Positions 34,712-44,744 of a stretch of 56,268 nt of DNA are shown here, piece by piece. Made by a program: the position numbers and the translations under genes. The stretch lies in contig CAJQLW010000020.1 in NCBI GenBank assembly GCA_905479325.1, positions 1 through 56,268 of the forward strand. Reading direction: 5' to 3'. The DNA comes from an uncultured Flavobacteriales bacterium. GTDB lineage: Bacteria; Bacteroidota; Bacteroidia; Flavobacteriales_E; Vicingaceae. The stretch's first letter is position 1, and every line of letters begins with the position of its first letter. The notes beneath the pieces were generated by a model. The model ran no database searches. It saw nothing but the letters and a program-made list of their open reading frames with translations, and was not told the origin of the DNA.

Positions 34712-35953
34712 TTATTCAAACTCAGCCTTAAATATATTTCGAACTTCCTTGATTGTTTCCTCTTCAAGGTCAGTTCTTTTTAGCAATTCTTCTTCCGACA
34801 ATTCTAATACGTTTTTAGCAGTGTCGCAACCAATTGCTTTTAATTCATCAATTACCCATGCTTCAATTTCATCGGCAAACTCATCCAATAAAACGTCATC
34901 ATCGGTTTCGTTATCAACATTATCACGATAAACATCAATTTCGTAGCCGGTTAATTTACCTGCCAATTTAATGTTGTGTCCACCTCGTCCAATGGCCAAT
35001 GAAACTTGGTCTGGAGATAGGTAAACCTCAGCCTTTCCATTTGCGTCGTCTAATTTAATAGACGAAACTTGTGCTGGGCTAAGCGCTCTTGTAATGTATA
35101 GTTGTTGGTTCGATGTAAAGTTAATCACATCAATGTTTTCGTTTCTCAATTCACGAACAATTCCATGTATTCTAGAACCTTTCATACCAACACAAGCTCC
35201 TACAGGATCAATTCTGTCATCGTAAGACTCTACAGCAACTTTTGCTCTTTCACCTGGCTCACGTACAATGTTTTTAATGGTAATTAAGCCATCAAAAATT
35301 TCAGGAACTTCCATTTCAAAAAGACGCTCTAAAAACACAGGTGAGGTTCTTGACAAGGTAATTAAAGGCTTATTGTTTCGCATTTCAACTTGCTTCACAA
35401 CTGCTCTAATGTTGTCTCCTTTTTTGAAGTAATCGTTAGGAATTTGCTCTGTTTTAGGTAAAATTAACTCGTTGCTTTCATCATCTAAAATCAACAACTC
35501 TCTTTTCCAAACTTGGTAAACTTCTCCTGTTATAATGTCGCCAACTCTATCTTCGTATTTTTTGAAAATGTTGTCTTTCTCTAACTCTAATACTTTAGAA
35601 ATAAGGTTCTGTCTTAATGCTAAAACGGCTCTTCGACCAAAATCATTCAACTTTACTTCCTCAGAGGCTTCTTCACCAACTTCAAAATCAGGCTCAATCT
35701 TAATTGCCTCCGAAAGGGCAATCTGACTGTTTTCGTCTTCTACTTCTCCGTCCTCTACAATTTCTCTGTTTCTCCAAACTTCTAAATCTCCTTTATCAAT
35801 GTTAAGGATGATATCAAAATTTTCATCTGAACCGTATTTTTTGATAATCATATTTCTGAAAACACTTTCCAGAATGTTCATCATGGTTGGTCGGTCAATG
35901 TCTTTGAATTCTTTGAATTCTGAAAACGATTCGCTTAAATTTATCTTATCCAT
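34712..35953 (-). CDS. nusA: Transcription termination/antitermination factor NusA
   Basis: A 413-residue RNA-polymerase-binding protein. The N-terminal domain (about 1-125) contacts polymerase. The S1 domain (about 130-200) begins near GDIITGEVYQVWKRE and ends in RAVVKQVE. The KH1/KH2 region contains IVREPGERAKVAVES, GACVGMKGSRIHGIVREL and LSPDQVSLAIGRGGHNIKLA. The C-terminal helical tail (about 345-413, DEFADEIEAWVIDELKAIG) is acidic and of the short Bacteroidota type. It lies between rimP (5-bp gap) and infB. Confidence 0.96.
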   Translation of the reverse strand: MDKINLSESFSEFKEFKDIDRPTMMNILESVFRNMIIKKYGSDENFDIILNIDKGDLEVWRNREIVEDGEVEDENSQIALSEAIKIEPDFEVGEEASEEVKLNDFGRRAVLALRQNLISKVLELEKDNIFKKYEDRVGDIITGEVYQVWKRELLILDDESNELILPKTEQIPNDYFKKGDNIRAVVKQVEMRNNKPLITLSRTSPVFLERLFEMEVPEIFDGLITIKNIVREPGERAKVAVESYDDRIDPVGACVGMKGSRIHGIVRELRNENIDVINFTSNQQLYITRALSPAQVSSIKLDDANGKAEVYLSPDQVSLAIGRGGHNIKLAGKLTGYEIDVYRDNVDNETDDDVLLDEFADEIEAWVIDELKAIGCDTAKNVLELSEEELLKRTDLEEETIKEVRNIFKAEFE

Positions 35954-35958
35954 AGTTC

Positions 35959-36426
35959 TTATTTGAAAGATATTACCACTTTAGTTTCTTTTACTTGTTC
36001 CATGGGAACTATTTTATTTTCTGTTACTATTTGCTTTTTCTTTTTGCCTTCAATTTTCTCTTTACGCGTAACTTCCAGCACTACAGCTTCTTCATTCGCC
36101 GAAATTAAAATTCCTTTGAACTTTTCTCCGCCTGTTGTTTTTGTTTCAACTTCTCGCCCAATGTACCGCTGATACTGGCGCAAAATTTTGAATGGCTGAT
36201 CCATTCCTGCTGAACTTACCGTTAGCTCAAAGTCAACCACCTCTCTATCGTAATTGCCTTCTATGTGTCGGCTAATGTCTACACAGTCGTTAATTTTAAC
36301 TCCTTTGTTTCCATCAATTTCAACGCGAATTTGGTTGGAAGAACTTACCGAGATATCAACAATGTAATATTCTGTTCCTTCAATTTTTTCTTCAACTAAC
36401 TTTACAATTTCAGACTTCGTAATCAT
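35959..36426 (-). CDS. rimP: Ribosome maturation factor RimP
   Basis: A 155-residue protein that helps assemble the 30S subunit. IVKLVEEKIEGTEYYIVDI, GNKGVKINDCVDISRHIEG and DFELTVSSAGMDQPF match the family. I start it at the ATG at 36426 (MITKSEI), preceded by TTGGAG. The longer frame to 36483 would run through a perfect hairpin that is better read as leader RNA. First gene of the rimP-nusA-infB operon. Confidence 0.94.
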   Translation of the reverse strand: MITKSEIVKLVEEKIEGTEYYIVDISVSSSNQIRVEIDGNKGVKINDCVDISRHIEGNYDREVVDFELTVSSAGMDQPFKILRQYQRYIGREVETKTTGGEKFKGILISANEEAVVLEVTRKEKIEGKKKKQIVTENKIVPMEQVKETKVVISFK

Positions 36427-36446
36427 CTCCAACAATTGTTTTATGA

Positions 36447-36472
36447 AAAGAGGGGACGAATGTCCCCTCTTT
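36447..36472 (-). promoter_or_regulatory. Perfect hairpin in the rimP-nusA-infB leader
   Basis: AAAGAGGGGAC and GTCCCCTCTTT are exact 11-bp complements around a 4-nt loop. It lies between the predicted transcription start (near 36489) and the rimP ATG at 36426, with only four T residues after it. It may be an attenuator or a 5' stabilising stem for an operon known in other bacteria to be autoregulated by NusA; that link is inference. Confidence 0.65.
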
Positions 36473-36495
36473 ATCAATTCCAACTAAATTCTGTG

Positions 36496-36503
36496 CAAAA
36501 GTA
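36496..36503 (-). promoter_or_regulatory. -7 element for the rimP-nusA-infB operon (TACTTTTG)
   Basis: TAnnTTTG match on the minus strand. Transcription would start about 60 nt before rimP, so the hairpin at 36447-36472 lies in the leader. Confidence 0.55.
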
Positions 36504-36621
36504 ATGAAATTTATGCGATTATTCTACCTTGATTTTTAAATCTTGAAACTGAGACTAATTGGAGTGCCGATTATTTATATACTGAGGTCAATATTGTAAA
36601 AATAGTTTAGATGCATAAGGC

Positions 36622-36674
36622 CACAATTTGCGCTGAATGCCATTTTCTAGTTAAATGGAGTCTAACAAATTGTG
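36622..36674. repeat. Nested inverted repeat between the MORN gene and rimP
   Basis: CACAATTTG (36622-36630) pairs with CAAATTGTG (36666-36674), and inside it CCATTT (36640-36645) pairs with AAATGG (36653-36658). It lies about 50 bp past the stop of the MORN gene. No T-run follows, so it is not a standard terminator; its role is unknown. Confidence 0.4.
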
Positions 36675-36727
36675 AATTAATTCTGTTGTAAAGGCAGGTA
36701 ACTGACTATCTGTTTCTGCTTGTGTTT

Positions 36728-38449
36728 TTAATTTTCATCTTCAACACTAATCTTCTGTCCTTTTTTGTATTTCACTACTTGTTTAATTTTTCCAGCTTGT
36801 TTTTCGTAAAAGGTAAAATTCCCATGAGGTATTCCATTTACATAGAACTTCTCACTTTCTAGTGTTCCAATTTCATAATAACTTGTTACTTTTCCGTTAA
36901 TTCTACCTTTGTCATAATTTGCATCCATCATTTTTTGACCATTCTCGTGGTAAAATGTCCAAAGTCCGTTTTGTTTGCCTTCATCATAGCTGCCTTCATC
37001 TCTCAAATTTCCATTGGCATACCAGCTTTTTCTTATGTCGTGTAAAAGCCCGTCTTTATAAGATTCTTCTAACTCTTTGTTGCCATTATCATTCCAATAG
37101 GTCCATGTGCCATTCTTTTTGTTCGCCAAGTATTCTCCGGTGTATCGTTGGGTTCCATTGGGGAACCAACCTTTCCACATTCCTGTCATTTCACCATTTA
37201 CATAAAAGCCCTCATCCTGTGGGTTTTTGTCAGAAAAATAGGTATTCCACTTTCCGTCTTCTAAACCGTTGTTATACTTTCCGGTGATTATTAATGTCCC
37301 ATTTTCATGAAAAATCTCCCAAAGTCCATTTTTCTGATCGTTTAAGAAATTACCCTTTTTCCATTGCTCGCCTGTCTCATAATAATACTTCCATGCGCCA
37401 TTTCTTTTCCCGTTTTCAAAAGCTCCTGTTGACAAAACTTGGTCTTTATGATCATAGTAATATTCCCAAGTTCCATGCTGCATATTCTCTTTAAACTGGC
37501 CTTGCATGTCTTTCATTCCATTTTCATGATACCACTCCCAATCGCCCGTTTTTTCTCCTTTCTCAAAACTTCCTTTTTCCGCTAATTCGCCACTTTCAAA
37601 CCAGGCAGTGTACTTTCCGGTAAGCTCGTCATTGCTATAGGGTTTTTCAGCTTTCTGCGCCCCATTCTCATAAAAGTCTTTCCAAACTCCATGTTTTAAA
37701 CCTTCTTTGTAGTTTCTAACTTGGCTCGTTTTGCCGTTTTCCCGAAAATAAGTCCAAGTTCCAATTTCTTTATTTTCACCATATTGTTTTTCGCTTGCAA
37801 GATTGCCATTCTCGTAAAAGTCTTTCCAAACTCCATCTTTCTGACCATTTTTAAAACTTCCGCTGGCCTTCATTTTTTCGTTTGGATAGTATTCTTTCCA
37901 GCTCCCGTTTCCTTTTTCAACTAAGGCTTCTCCCGTGCGATTATAAAAACTTAGTGTTCGTTCGCCTTCATTGTAATTGACTGTTTTTTTGAGTTGCCCA
38001 TTGTCGTACCAAAAGGTCCAATCGTTAATTCTTACATCTGTATCATAAGTTCCCTGCCATTGTTTTGTCCCATTTTCGTGGTAATTCGTCCACGTGCTGT
38101 CCTTGTAGCCATTGTTGTAAAAGCCGCTCATAGATAACTTGCCATTCTCGAAATAGGTATAAAAATTTCCATCTCTTTTTGCATTGATAAAGTTTCCTTT
38201 TTCGCTCAGTTTGCCGTTGTCAAAATAGTGTTCATACTCACCTTCCACTACGCCAAAGTTGTAGTTTACTTTTTGAATCAGTTGGCCTTCTTGGTTATAG
38301 TATTTCCATTCTCCTTCTTCAATACCACCTTGCACTAAACGACCCTCTGCTTTGGTTTTACCATTTTCCCAGGTATAGGTTGTAAACTCTTGTGCCAATA
38401 AAAAGGTATGTGAAACTAAGAGGCTTATTACGAATAGAAAGTTCTTCAT
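36728..38449 (-). CDS. Secreted MORN/YwqK-repeat protein
   Basis: A 573-residue protein from the ATG at 38449. It has a signal peptide (MKNFLFVISLLVSHTFLLAQ) and then more than 20 tandem units of about 23-24 residues of the form NGxxxxxGxYxxGxxxGxWxxYxEN, the MORN_2/YwqK repeat. The array fills the whole mature protein and forms an extended beta-hairpin ribbon. In Bacteroidota such proteins are common and exported; the label toxin-antitoxin YwqK antitoxin is applied to the family, but nothing here suggests a toxin partner. Function unknown. Upstream in-frame ATGs are too close to the -7 element to be used. Confidence 0.85.
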   Translation of the reverse strand: MKNFLFVISLLVSHTFLLAQEFTTYTWENGKTKAEGRLVQGGIEEGEWKYYNQEGQLIQKVNYNFGVVEGEYEHYFDNGKLSEKGNFINAKRDGNFYTYFENGKLSMSGFYNNGYKDSTWTNYHENGTKQWQGTYDTDVRINDWTFWYDNGQLKKTVNYNEGERTLSFYNRTGEALVEKGNGSWKEYYPNEKMKASGSFKNGQKDGVWKDFYENGNLASEKQYGENKEIGTWTYFRENGKTSQVRNYKEGLKHGVWKDFYENGAQKAEKPYSNDELTGKYTAWFESGELAEKGSFEKGEKTGDWEWYHENGMKDMQGQFKENMQHGTWEYYYDHKDQVLSTGAFENGKRNGAWKYYYETGEQWKKGNFLNDQKNGLWEIFHENGTLIITGKYNNGLEDGKWNTYFSDKNPQDEGFYVNGEMTGMWKGWFPNGTQRYTGEYLANKKNGTWTYWNDNGNKELEESYKDGLLHDIRKSWYANGNLRDEGSYDEGKQNGLWTFYHENGQKMMDANYDKGRINGKVTSYYEIGTLESEKFYVNGIPHGNFTFYEKQAGKIKQVVKYKKGQKISVEDEN

Positions 38450-38467
38450 TATAGTATCCATTTGAAG

Positions 38468-38475
38468 CAAATTTA
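38468..38475 (-). promoter_or_regulatory. -7 element for the MORN gene (TAAATTTG)
   Basis: TAnnTTTG match on the minus strand, 18 bp before the chosen ATG. Confidence 0.4.
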
Positions 38476-38578
38476 TAGCTAATATTCAGTCAAATTTGTG
38501 AAGAAGGAGTTGAATTATAAACATTGAATTTTTATCGCTTTTTCTGTGAGAAGAGAATAAGATTTATATTTACCGACC

Positions 38579-39349
38579 GTGATAAACAAACCACTCAATA
38601 TAGCTCATAGAGGAGCTTCTGGCTTACGGCCTGAGAATACTTTAGTTGCTTTTGAAAAGGCAATTGAAATTGGAGTGGATCGAATTGAAATGGATTTGCG
38701 CCAAACCTTAGATGGGGTGGTTATTGTGTTGCACGATAAAACAATAAAGCGGACTACAAACGGATGGGGAAGTGCACGTAAAATGTCACTTACAAGAATT
38801 CAACGTTATTCGGCTGGTTCGTGGTTTCACTACGATTACAGCAATGTAAAAGTTCCCACGTTTCGTCAGGTACTTGAATTGGTTAACGGTAGGACAACAC
38901 TTTTGTTAGAAATCAAAGATGGAAGCCCATATCACCATGGAATAGAGCGCAATGTAATTGACTTGATTAATGAATACAATGCGCAAGATTGGTGCATCGT
39001 ACAATCTTTTAATGACAAGGTTCTAAAGAACTTTAGGTCTTTACCAGGGCTAAATAGTCACATTCAAAAGTTATTCGAAATTGTAATTCCTGTTGCTCCG
39101 TTTATTGGCGGTAGTCAGTTTACGTATAAATCTTTAAAGCATTATGATTTTGCTCAGGAAGTAAACGTGAACTTTAAAAATGTGACTCCTTTGGTGGTTA
39201 AAAACGTTCACAAAATGGGCAAAAAAATCAATGTTTGGACCGTGAACGATGAATATGATTTGCGTTTGTTTGTTGAAATGGGAGTGGATGGAATTATTAC
39301 AGATTATCCTGATCGATTAAAGAGGATTTTGGAAGAAGTTGAAAACTAA
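38579..39349 (+). CDS. Glycerophosphodiester phosphodiesterase
   Basis: A 256-residue TIM-barrel enzyme that hydrolyses glycerophosphodiesters to glycerol-3-phosphate and an alcohol. The catalytic HRG is in NIAHRGASGLRPENT (His near residue 10). It is followed by IEMDLRQTLDGVVIVLHD (metal-binding Glu/Asp and the second catalytic His) and the C-terminal INVWTVNDEYDLRLFVEMGVDGIITDYPD. There is no signal peptide, so it is cytosolic. The start is GTG at 38579; no ATG can replace it without losing the HRG motif. It stands as a single gene. Confidence 0.92.
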   Translation: MINKPLNIAHRGASGLRPENTLVAFEKAIEIGVDRIEMDLRQTLDGVVIVLHDKTIKRTTNGWGSARKMSLTRIQRYSAGSWFHYDYSNVKVPTFRQVLELVNGRTTLLLEIKDGSPYHHGIERNVIDLINEYNAQDWCIVQSFNDKVLKNFRSLPGLNSHIQKLFEIVIPVAPFIGGSQFTYKSLKHYDFAQEVNVNFKNVTPLVVKNVHKMGKKINVWTVNDEYDLRLFVEMGVDGIITDYPDRLKRILEEVEN

Positions 39350-39414
39350 TTATTTCCTAGGCAACGTATTCTATGTTTTATGTTTCTTGTATGTGAACAT
39401 TTAAACAAAAGATC

Positions 39415-41969
39415 ATGAAACCAATTTTACAAAATAGCTTAGTTGCTCTTTTGCTGCTATTCGCAGTGAAATCTTTCTCTCAAATTACAACTACAAATAA
39501 CTGGACTAAATACACGGTTGCCGATGGATTAATAAATGACAATGTGTACGAGGTCATGATTCAAGATTCAGCTAACATTTGGTTAGCGACTGATTCAGGA
39601 TTAACTCACTTTGATGGTACAACTTTCTCTAATTACAAACCAAGTGACTTTTTGCCGGTATCTGATATTGTGAGCCGATTGGTGTATGCTCAAGGGAAGG
39701 TTTGGATGAAAACTCGCTAATATCTCAGAACGGAACTTTAATGAGTTTTGACGGCACTTCATTTGTTGCTTACTCAACCGCAAATAGAATGGCGAGTAAT
39801 ACAGTTCGAGATATTATAGCGACTAGCACAGACACGCTCTGGATAACTAGTGGATTTACGGGAGTGAGTAAATTTGATGGTTCGAACTTCATAAATTACC
39901 CCTCTGTCTCTTCTGCATCTATAGCTGTAGGCAGCAGCGATAGAGTCTACGCAACCTTTCTTTTAGGTCGCGGGAACATTGATTCAGTAGCTGTTTACGA
40001 GAATGGAACTTGGACGAATTTTTCCCCTTCGGGATTTTCTTCGAAGACTCCAATAGGGTTGTTTATTTTGAAAGCATCTGCTGATGGAGAAATATTTGCT
40101 TTTCCCAGAAATACTAGAGACAAATACTATTATAAAGTTAGTTAACCGGCCAACTTAGAGTTAAATTCAGTTGAAATTCGAGGAATTCCTTTAAGTAGCA
40201 ATGCTGGGCCTGATGTAAAATCTATTAATAGACTCAATAGTAAAACATGGTTCTTAGCAACGGGATCAACTATGATAGCTTGCTCAATAATGGATTCATT
40301 AGCGGATCCGCATTTTGGAAATGATATAGCCGAGATGAGTTCTAGTATAGATTTAATCGATCAATTTGTGGCAATCGGGACAAGTAAAGGTTTGTACGTT
40401 TCTTCTCCTTCGGTTCAAGCATCATCAGCTCAACAGACTATATTTGATGTAAATGTGTTTAAAACAGGCGTTAGAATTTCAGACCCTCTTTTTGAAGAAG
40501 TTTATAGTGGAGCAGCAAACTTAGAGTTTCCTAAAAATAGTGGGAAACATCTTGTTTTTGCAGCAAACTTTATTGTAGCCGCTAAAAAGCAAAATGCTTC
40601 TAATTTTGATGTTCATCCTTTAAATGGATTTCAAACAGCTTTTGCGCCGGGACCAATTTCAAACACCGGAGGGTTAGTTGGAGATTATATACTTAAACTT
40701 ACGAAGCAACAAATCGCGGCGCATCAAGCGGGTGCTGGTCAACCAAATTATGTTATGCCAGATGCGATTAAGAATTTGCCAGCCTTTGGAGACTCAACTT
40801 TAGGAGTCGCTCTTGATCTCGCCCCATTTTTTGATGCTAATTCAAATGGCTGTTATGATCCACAAAATGGAGATTACCCAATCATTAAAGGAGACCAGGC
40901 CATTTACTGGATTAATCACCCATTGGATAAAAATTTAGAGTTAGAGTATCATTGGATGATGTATGGCTTTAGCGCCCAAGGGACTGCTTTAGATTCGAGT
41001 CTTTTTGTACAATATACAATAGTAAATAGAGCTCAAGTTGCATACGATTCAGTGCAAGTAGGTCTTTTTCTGGACACAGATTTAGGGAATGCCGTTGATG
41101 ATTACGTAGGTTGTGATAGAATCAATAATGTAATGTATTCATATAATGGAACTTTATTTGATGCAGGGCAAGGTTCAAGTTCAGGATATGGAAATAGTAC
41201 TCCAGCTGTAGGAGTTAAGTTCTTAAGTGATTCCATGTCGAGTTTAATTTACTACAACATTGGACCAAGTTCAAATGGAGATCCTGCCACAGCTCAAGAC
41301 TGGTTGAATTACATGAATGCTAAATGGAAAAATGGCATGGCAATGAGGTATGGAGGAAATGGATTTAATTCTTCAGGTGTTTCAAATGTGAATACAACTC
41401 ATATGTTTACCGGAGATCCTGTTGCTTTAACAGGCTGGACGGAGTTAACTCCTGGTGGAGCACAACCTCAAAACCAATCTGGAGATCGTAGACTTTTTGG
41501 AGCTATTCCCGCTTTCTCATTGCAACCGAACGAGCGTAAAACAATTGAAATTGCTGTAGGTGTTGGTAAAACCCCCGGCACAAATACTGTAATTGGGCAA
41601 AACATTAATGCCATGGTAGCTACGTTAAATCAGGCGAAGCTTTTTAACGATTCGATTCAGTTGCCTGCTTTGAGTTTTGCGACAACAGATACTTGTAGTG
41701 CTTTATCAGTAAATGATTTTATCGCCACTCAAGGAGTTAATCTTTCTGTATTCCCAATACCAAGCTCAGGAGATTTAACAATTGAAGCCGAGGAGCAAAT
41801 CAGGTTAATTGAAGTGTATGATATGAAAGGAGCAAAAGTAATGTCAATTCCTACTCGTCAAAATAAAGCTCAACTCTCATTGAGTGATTATCGAGATGGA
41901 TTCTATCTGATCAGAGTACAATTGGAAGACGATACTTGGTTAATTAGGAAAGTGATCAAACAACAATAA
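39415..41969 (+). pseudogene. Broken gene for a secreted beta-propeller / T9SS-sorted protein
   Basis: Three open stretches make one gene of about 850 codons. Codons from 39415 give a signal peptide (ILQNSLVALLLLFAVKSFSQ) and two-component-regulator propeller repeats (DSANIWLATDSGLTHFDGT) up to a stop at 39718. The next frame picks up at about 39717 with NGTLMSFDGTSFVAY, which implies a one-base loss near 39715. That frame hits an in-frame TAA at 40143-40145 and then stays open to 41969. The last part has a calcium-site-like DANSNGCYDPQNGDYP segment and a C-terminal type IX sorting domain (SVFPIPSSGDLTIEAEE ... GFYLIRVQLED). If the sequence is right, no full product is made. Confidence 0.8.
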
Positions 41970-41995
41970 ATGATTTGAGTGAGAAGAAATGCAAC

Positions 41996-42036
41996 GGAGG
42001 TGATTCGATAATGAGTCACCTCCTTTGGTTTTTATT
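41996..42036 (+). terminator. Intrinsic terminator after the T9SS pseudogene
   Basis: GGAGGTGA (41996-42003) pairs with TCACCTCC (42016-42023), followed by TTTGGTTTTTATT. Confidence 0.75.
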
Positions 42037-42111
42037 GAAATGTAAGGATGCTTCAAATTTTAGCCACCACATGAAATGAATGGCAAGTTCACTATAATTT
42101 GATTGTAAAGT

Positions 42112-43014
42112 GTGTACCTTAGTTCAACGATAGAAAGAATACAACAGGAGTTCGCAGAGTGGTGGGAAAGCATTTTAGAAATTTCTCCGTCAATTATTTT
42201 GGGTGCAATTTTATTTACATTTTTTGTTTTCGCGGGCAAGTTTGCACAGCGATTATTTGTGCAACGCTTCGATAAAAGAACTGACGATAAGCTTTTGTCT
42301 AACTTCTTAGGCAAAATTTTAATTTGGATTTTCGTAACAATAGGAGCGTCAATTTTTTTGAATAAAGTAGGCTTGAGTGGCGCTGTTTCTGGGCTTTTAG
42401 CGGGTGCGGGAGTTACTGCTATAGTTCTCGGATTTGCCTTTAAAGATATCGGAGAGAATTTATTAGCCGGAATTATGCTTGCCTTTAATAGACCTTTCAA
42501 CATTGGCAATGTAATTGAAATTGATGGCTTTGTTGGCACGGTAAAAAACTTACAGCTCAGAAGTACTCATTTGCGCACGGTCAACGGAAGAGACATCTAC
42601 ATTCCAAACTCTAGTTTAATTAAGAATCCGCTAATTAACTATACTCAAGATGGGTTGTTGCGCCACGATTTTGTGATTGGTTTAGATTATAACGAATCAA
42701 TTAAAGAGGTGATGGAGGAGATAGATTCAACATTAAAGAGCATTTCTGAAATTGTTCATTCAGAAGAGCTAGCTCCATTAGTTACCATTGACGAATTTGC
42801 AACCAGCACCATCAACATAAAAATTCATTTTTGGATTAACTCAATAGATTTTATTGGGTCTACAATAGTGCTAAAGTCTGAAGTAATGCGCAAGGTGATT
42901 GCTTCATTGTTAAAAAAGAATGTTGGAATGCCTGCTGATATTTTGGAACTGAAAATTTACCAAGAAGACAAGCCTATTCCTATCACGTTGAAGAAGGATG
43001 AGGATTTGAAATAG
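42112..43014 (+). CDS. Mechanosensitive ion channel, MscS family
   Basis: A 300-residue inner-membrane protein. Helices at about 20-40 and 65-85 are followed by the pore-lining TM3, LSGAVSGLLAGAGVTAIVLGFAFKDI (about 90-115). The beta domain then shows FNIGNVIEIDGFVGTVKNLQLRSTHLRTVNGRDIYIPNS, the MscS hallmark. The C-terminal alpha/beta vestibule runs to the end. Such channels release solutes on hypo-osmotic shock. The start is GTG at 42112, right after an in-frame stop; no better start is visible. It is convergent with hemB, the stops being adjacent. Confidence 0.92.
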   Translation: MYLSSTIERIQQEFAEWWESILEISPSIILGAILFTFFVFAGKFAQRLFVQRFDKRTDDKLLSNFLGKILIWIFVTIGASIFLNKVGLSGAVSGLLAGAGVTAIVLGFAFKDIGENLLAGIMLAFNRPFNIGNVIEIDGFVGTVKNLQLRSTHLRTVNGRDIYIPNSSLIKNPLINYTQDGLLRHDFVIGLDYNESIKEVMEEIDSTLKSISEIVHSEELAPLVTIDEFATSTINIKIHFWINSIDFIGSTIVLKSEVMRKVIASLLKKNVGMPADILELKIYQEDKPIPITLKKDEDLK

Positions 43015-43992
43015 TTACATTAACCTCGCAGCCTCTTTGGCATGGTAGGTAAGAATAATGTCAGCTCCAGCTCGTTTCATGGAGATAAGTTTCTCCATCA
43101 TTACTTTTTCTCCATCAATCCATCCATTTTGTGCAGCGGCTTTTAACATGGCATATTCGCCACTTACATTATAAGCAGCCAAGGGCAAATCGTGGGTGTC
43201 TTTTAATTCTCTTATTATGTCCAAGTAAGAAAGTGCAGGTTTCACCATTAAAATGTCTGCCCCTTCCGCTACATCTAAAGCTGCTTCCTTTAGCGCTTCA
43301 ATTCTATTGGCAGGGTCCATTTGGTATGTTTTTCTATCGCCTAAGCTTGGAGCTGAATCTGCAGCATCTCTAAATGGCCCGTAAAAGGCAGAAGCGTATT
43401 TAACAGCGTATGACATGATTGGAATACTCTCAAAAGAAGCTAAGGCCAGAGCATCTCTCATGGTGGCAATCATGCCATCCATCATGCCTGAAGGAGCTAA
43501 TAAATCGGCTCCGGCTCTCGCCATAGATAAACTCTGTTTTTCCAAATTAGTAAGCGTTTGGTCATTGTCTACGTCCATGCCATCTTTTGCCCCAATTGAG
43601 GGAACTAAAGGACCACAGTGTCCGTGAGAGGTGTATTCGCAAAAACACACATCGGCAATAACATAAAGCTGAGGGTAATTCTTTTTAATGTATCGAATGG
43701 CTACTTGAACCACAGCCTCGTCATTCCAAGATTCACTGCCTATTTCATCTTTGTGTTTCGGAATACCAAAAAGCATGATGGAAGGAATGCCCAACTCAAC
43801 AATTTCTTTGAGTTCTGCATCCAGCTGATCTAGAGAGTAGCGAAAAACACCCGGCATAGTCGCAATTTCCTTTTTTAAGTTTTCTCCCTCTTCAACAAAT
43901 AAAGGGTAAATAAAATCCTTAACACTGAGGTGATTTTCTCTCACCATGGAACGAATCATTTCATTTTTTCGGAGTCTTCTTGGTCTAAACAT
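43015..43992 (-). CDS. hemB: Porphobilinogen synthase (delta-aminolevulinate dehydratase)
   Basis: A 325-residue TIM-barrel enzyme that condenses two 5-aminolevulinates to porphobilinogen. The two Schiff-base lysines are in [19 protein letters not shown] and [27 protein letters not shown] carries the cysteines of the zinc-dependent type, and an N-terminal arm (FRPRRLRKN) is present. Length is normal. Its start overlaps the hemD 3' end by 8 bp, so hemAC-hemD-hemB are one coupled operon. Confidence 0.97.
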   Translation of the reverse strand: MFRPRRLRKNEMIRSMVRENHLSVKDFIYPLFVEEGENLKKEIATMPGVFRYSLDQLDAELKEIVELGIPSIMLFGIPKHKDEIGSESWNDEAVVQVAIRYIKKNYPQLYVIADVCFCEYTSHGHCGPLVPSIGAKDGMDVDNDQTLTNLEKQSLSMARAGADLLAPSGMMDGMIATMRDALALASFESIPIMSYAVKYASAFYGPFRDAADSAPSLGDRKTYQMDPANRIEALKEAALDVAEGADILMVKPALSYLDIIRELKDTHDLPLAAYNVSGEYAMLKAAAQNGWIDGEKVMMEKLISMKRAGADIILTYHAKEAARLM

Positions 43993-44740
43993 GTTCTTCT
44001 AATTTTTCAATGGCATGAATCATACCTTCTGTTGTGTGCGGTTCTGCAATGGCAGAGACCTTTTGGCCGTTCTGCTCAACAACTTTTGCTGTGCTTGGAC
44101 CAATGCAAACTATTTTTTCTTGATGTATCGCGCCTTCCATATTCTTCATGTTTTGCATGAAGGCTTCAACTGTTGAACCACTGGTGAACGTTAAATAATC
44201 AACCGCGAGCATCTTTTCTTGAAAAGCTTCGGCAGTATGAATTACCGGTAGTGTATCGTAAATGATTACAGGTATTGGAAGAGCTCCTCGTTTTTCAAAA
44301 ACCCTAAGGTACTCATTGCCTGCGAGGTTCGATTGAGGAACTAATACTTTTTTCCCCTCGATGTTTTCGTCCATATTTTCGGCTAAAACTTCGGCAGTGT
44401 ATTGTATGGGAACAAAGTTGGTTCTATACCCTAATTGTTCTAGCTTCAACTTTGTTTTTTCACCAACTGTGGCAAGTTTCAAGTCGGGGTAATAATAAAA
44501 CTTAGTTCCAAAATTCGCAGCAATTTGAAAAAAGAACTCTACGGTTTTGGCGGAAGTAAAAACAATCCAATCAATGGTTTCTAGTTGATTTAATTGCTCG
44601 TGAATGACCGTCAAATCTTCTGCAACTTTGAATTCAATCATTGGTGCTTCAACTACTTCTGCGCCTTTTTTTTCTAGCTGCTCTTTGAACTCTTTGTTGT
44701 CTTCTACCGAACGGGTAATCAATACTCTTTTGCCTTTCAT
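43985..44740 (-). CDS. hemD: Uroporphyrinogen-III synthase
   Basis: A 251-residue enzyme that closes hydroxymethylbilane with inversion of ring D. This family is poorly conserved, but [34 protein letters not shown] at the N-terminus, [26 protein letters not shown] and [14 protein letters not shown] with [18 protein letters not shown] match HemD in order. Its position, 4 bp after the hemA-hemC gene and overlapping hemB, makes the call firm. Confidence 0.93.
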   Translation of the reverse strand: MKGKRVLITRSVEDNKEFKEQLEKKGAEVVEAPMIEFKVAEDLTVIHEQLNQLETIDWIVFTSAKTVEFFFQIAANFGTKFYYYPDLKLATVGEKTKLKLEQLGYRTNFVPIQYTAEVLAENMDENIEGKKVLVPQSNLAGNEYLRVFEKRGALPIPVIIYDTLPVIHTAEAFQEKMLAVDYLTFTSGSTVEAFMQNMKNMEGAIHQEKIVCIGPSTAKVVEQNGQKVSAIAEPHTTEGMIHAIEKLEEHV

Positions 44741-44744
44741 GGTG

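Noticed and set aside
36427-36483. Extended N-terminus of RimP (19 extra codons)
   Set aside because: It would be translated through a perfect hairpin, lacks family similarity, and a good ATG with TTGGAG before it exists at 36426.
42060-42539. 159-codon open frame antisense to the MscS gene
   Set aside because: The plus strand carries clear MscS motifs across the same bases; the antisense product is Lys/Pro/Ser-rich and shows no family.
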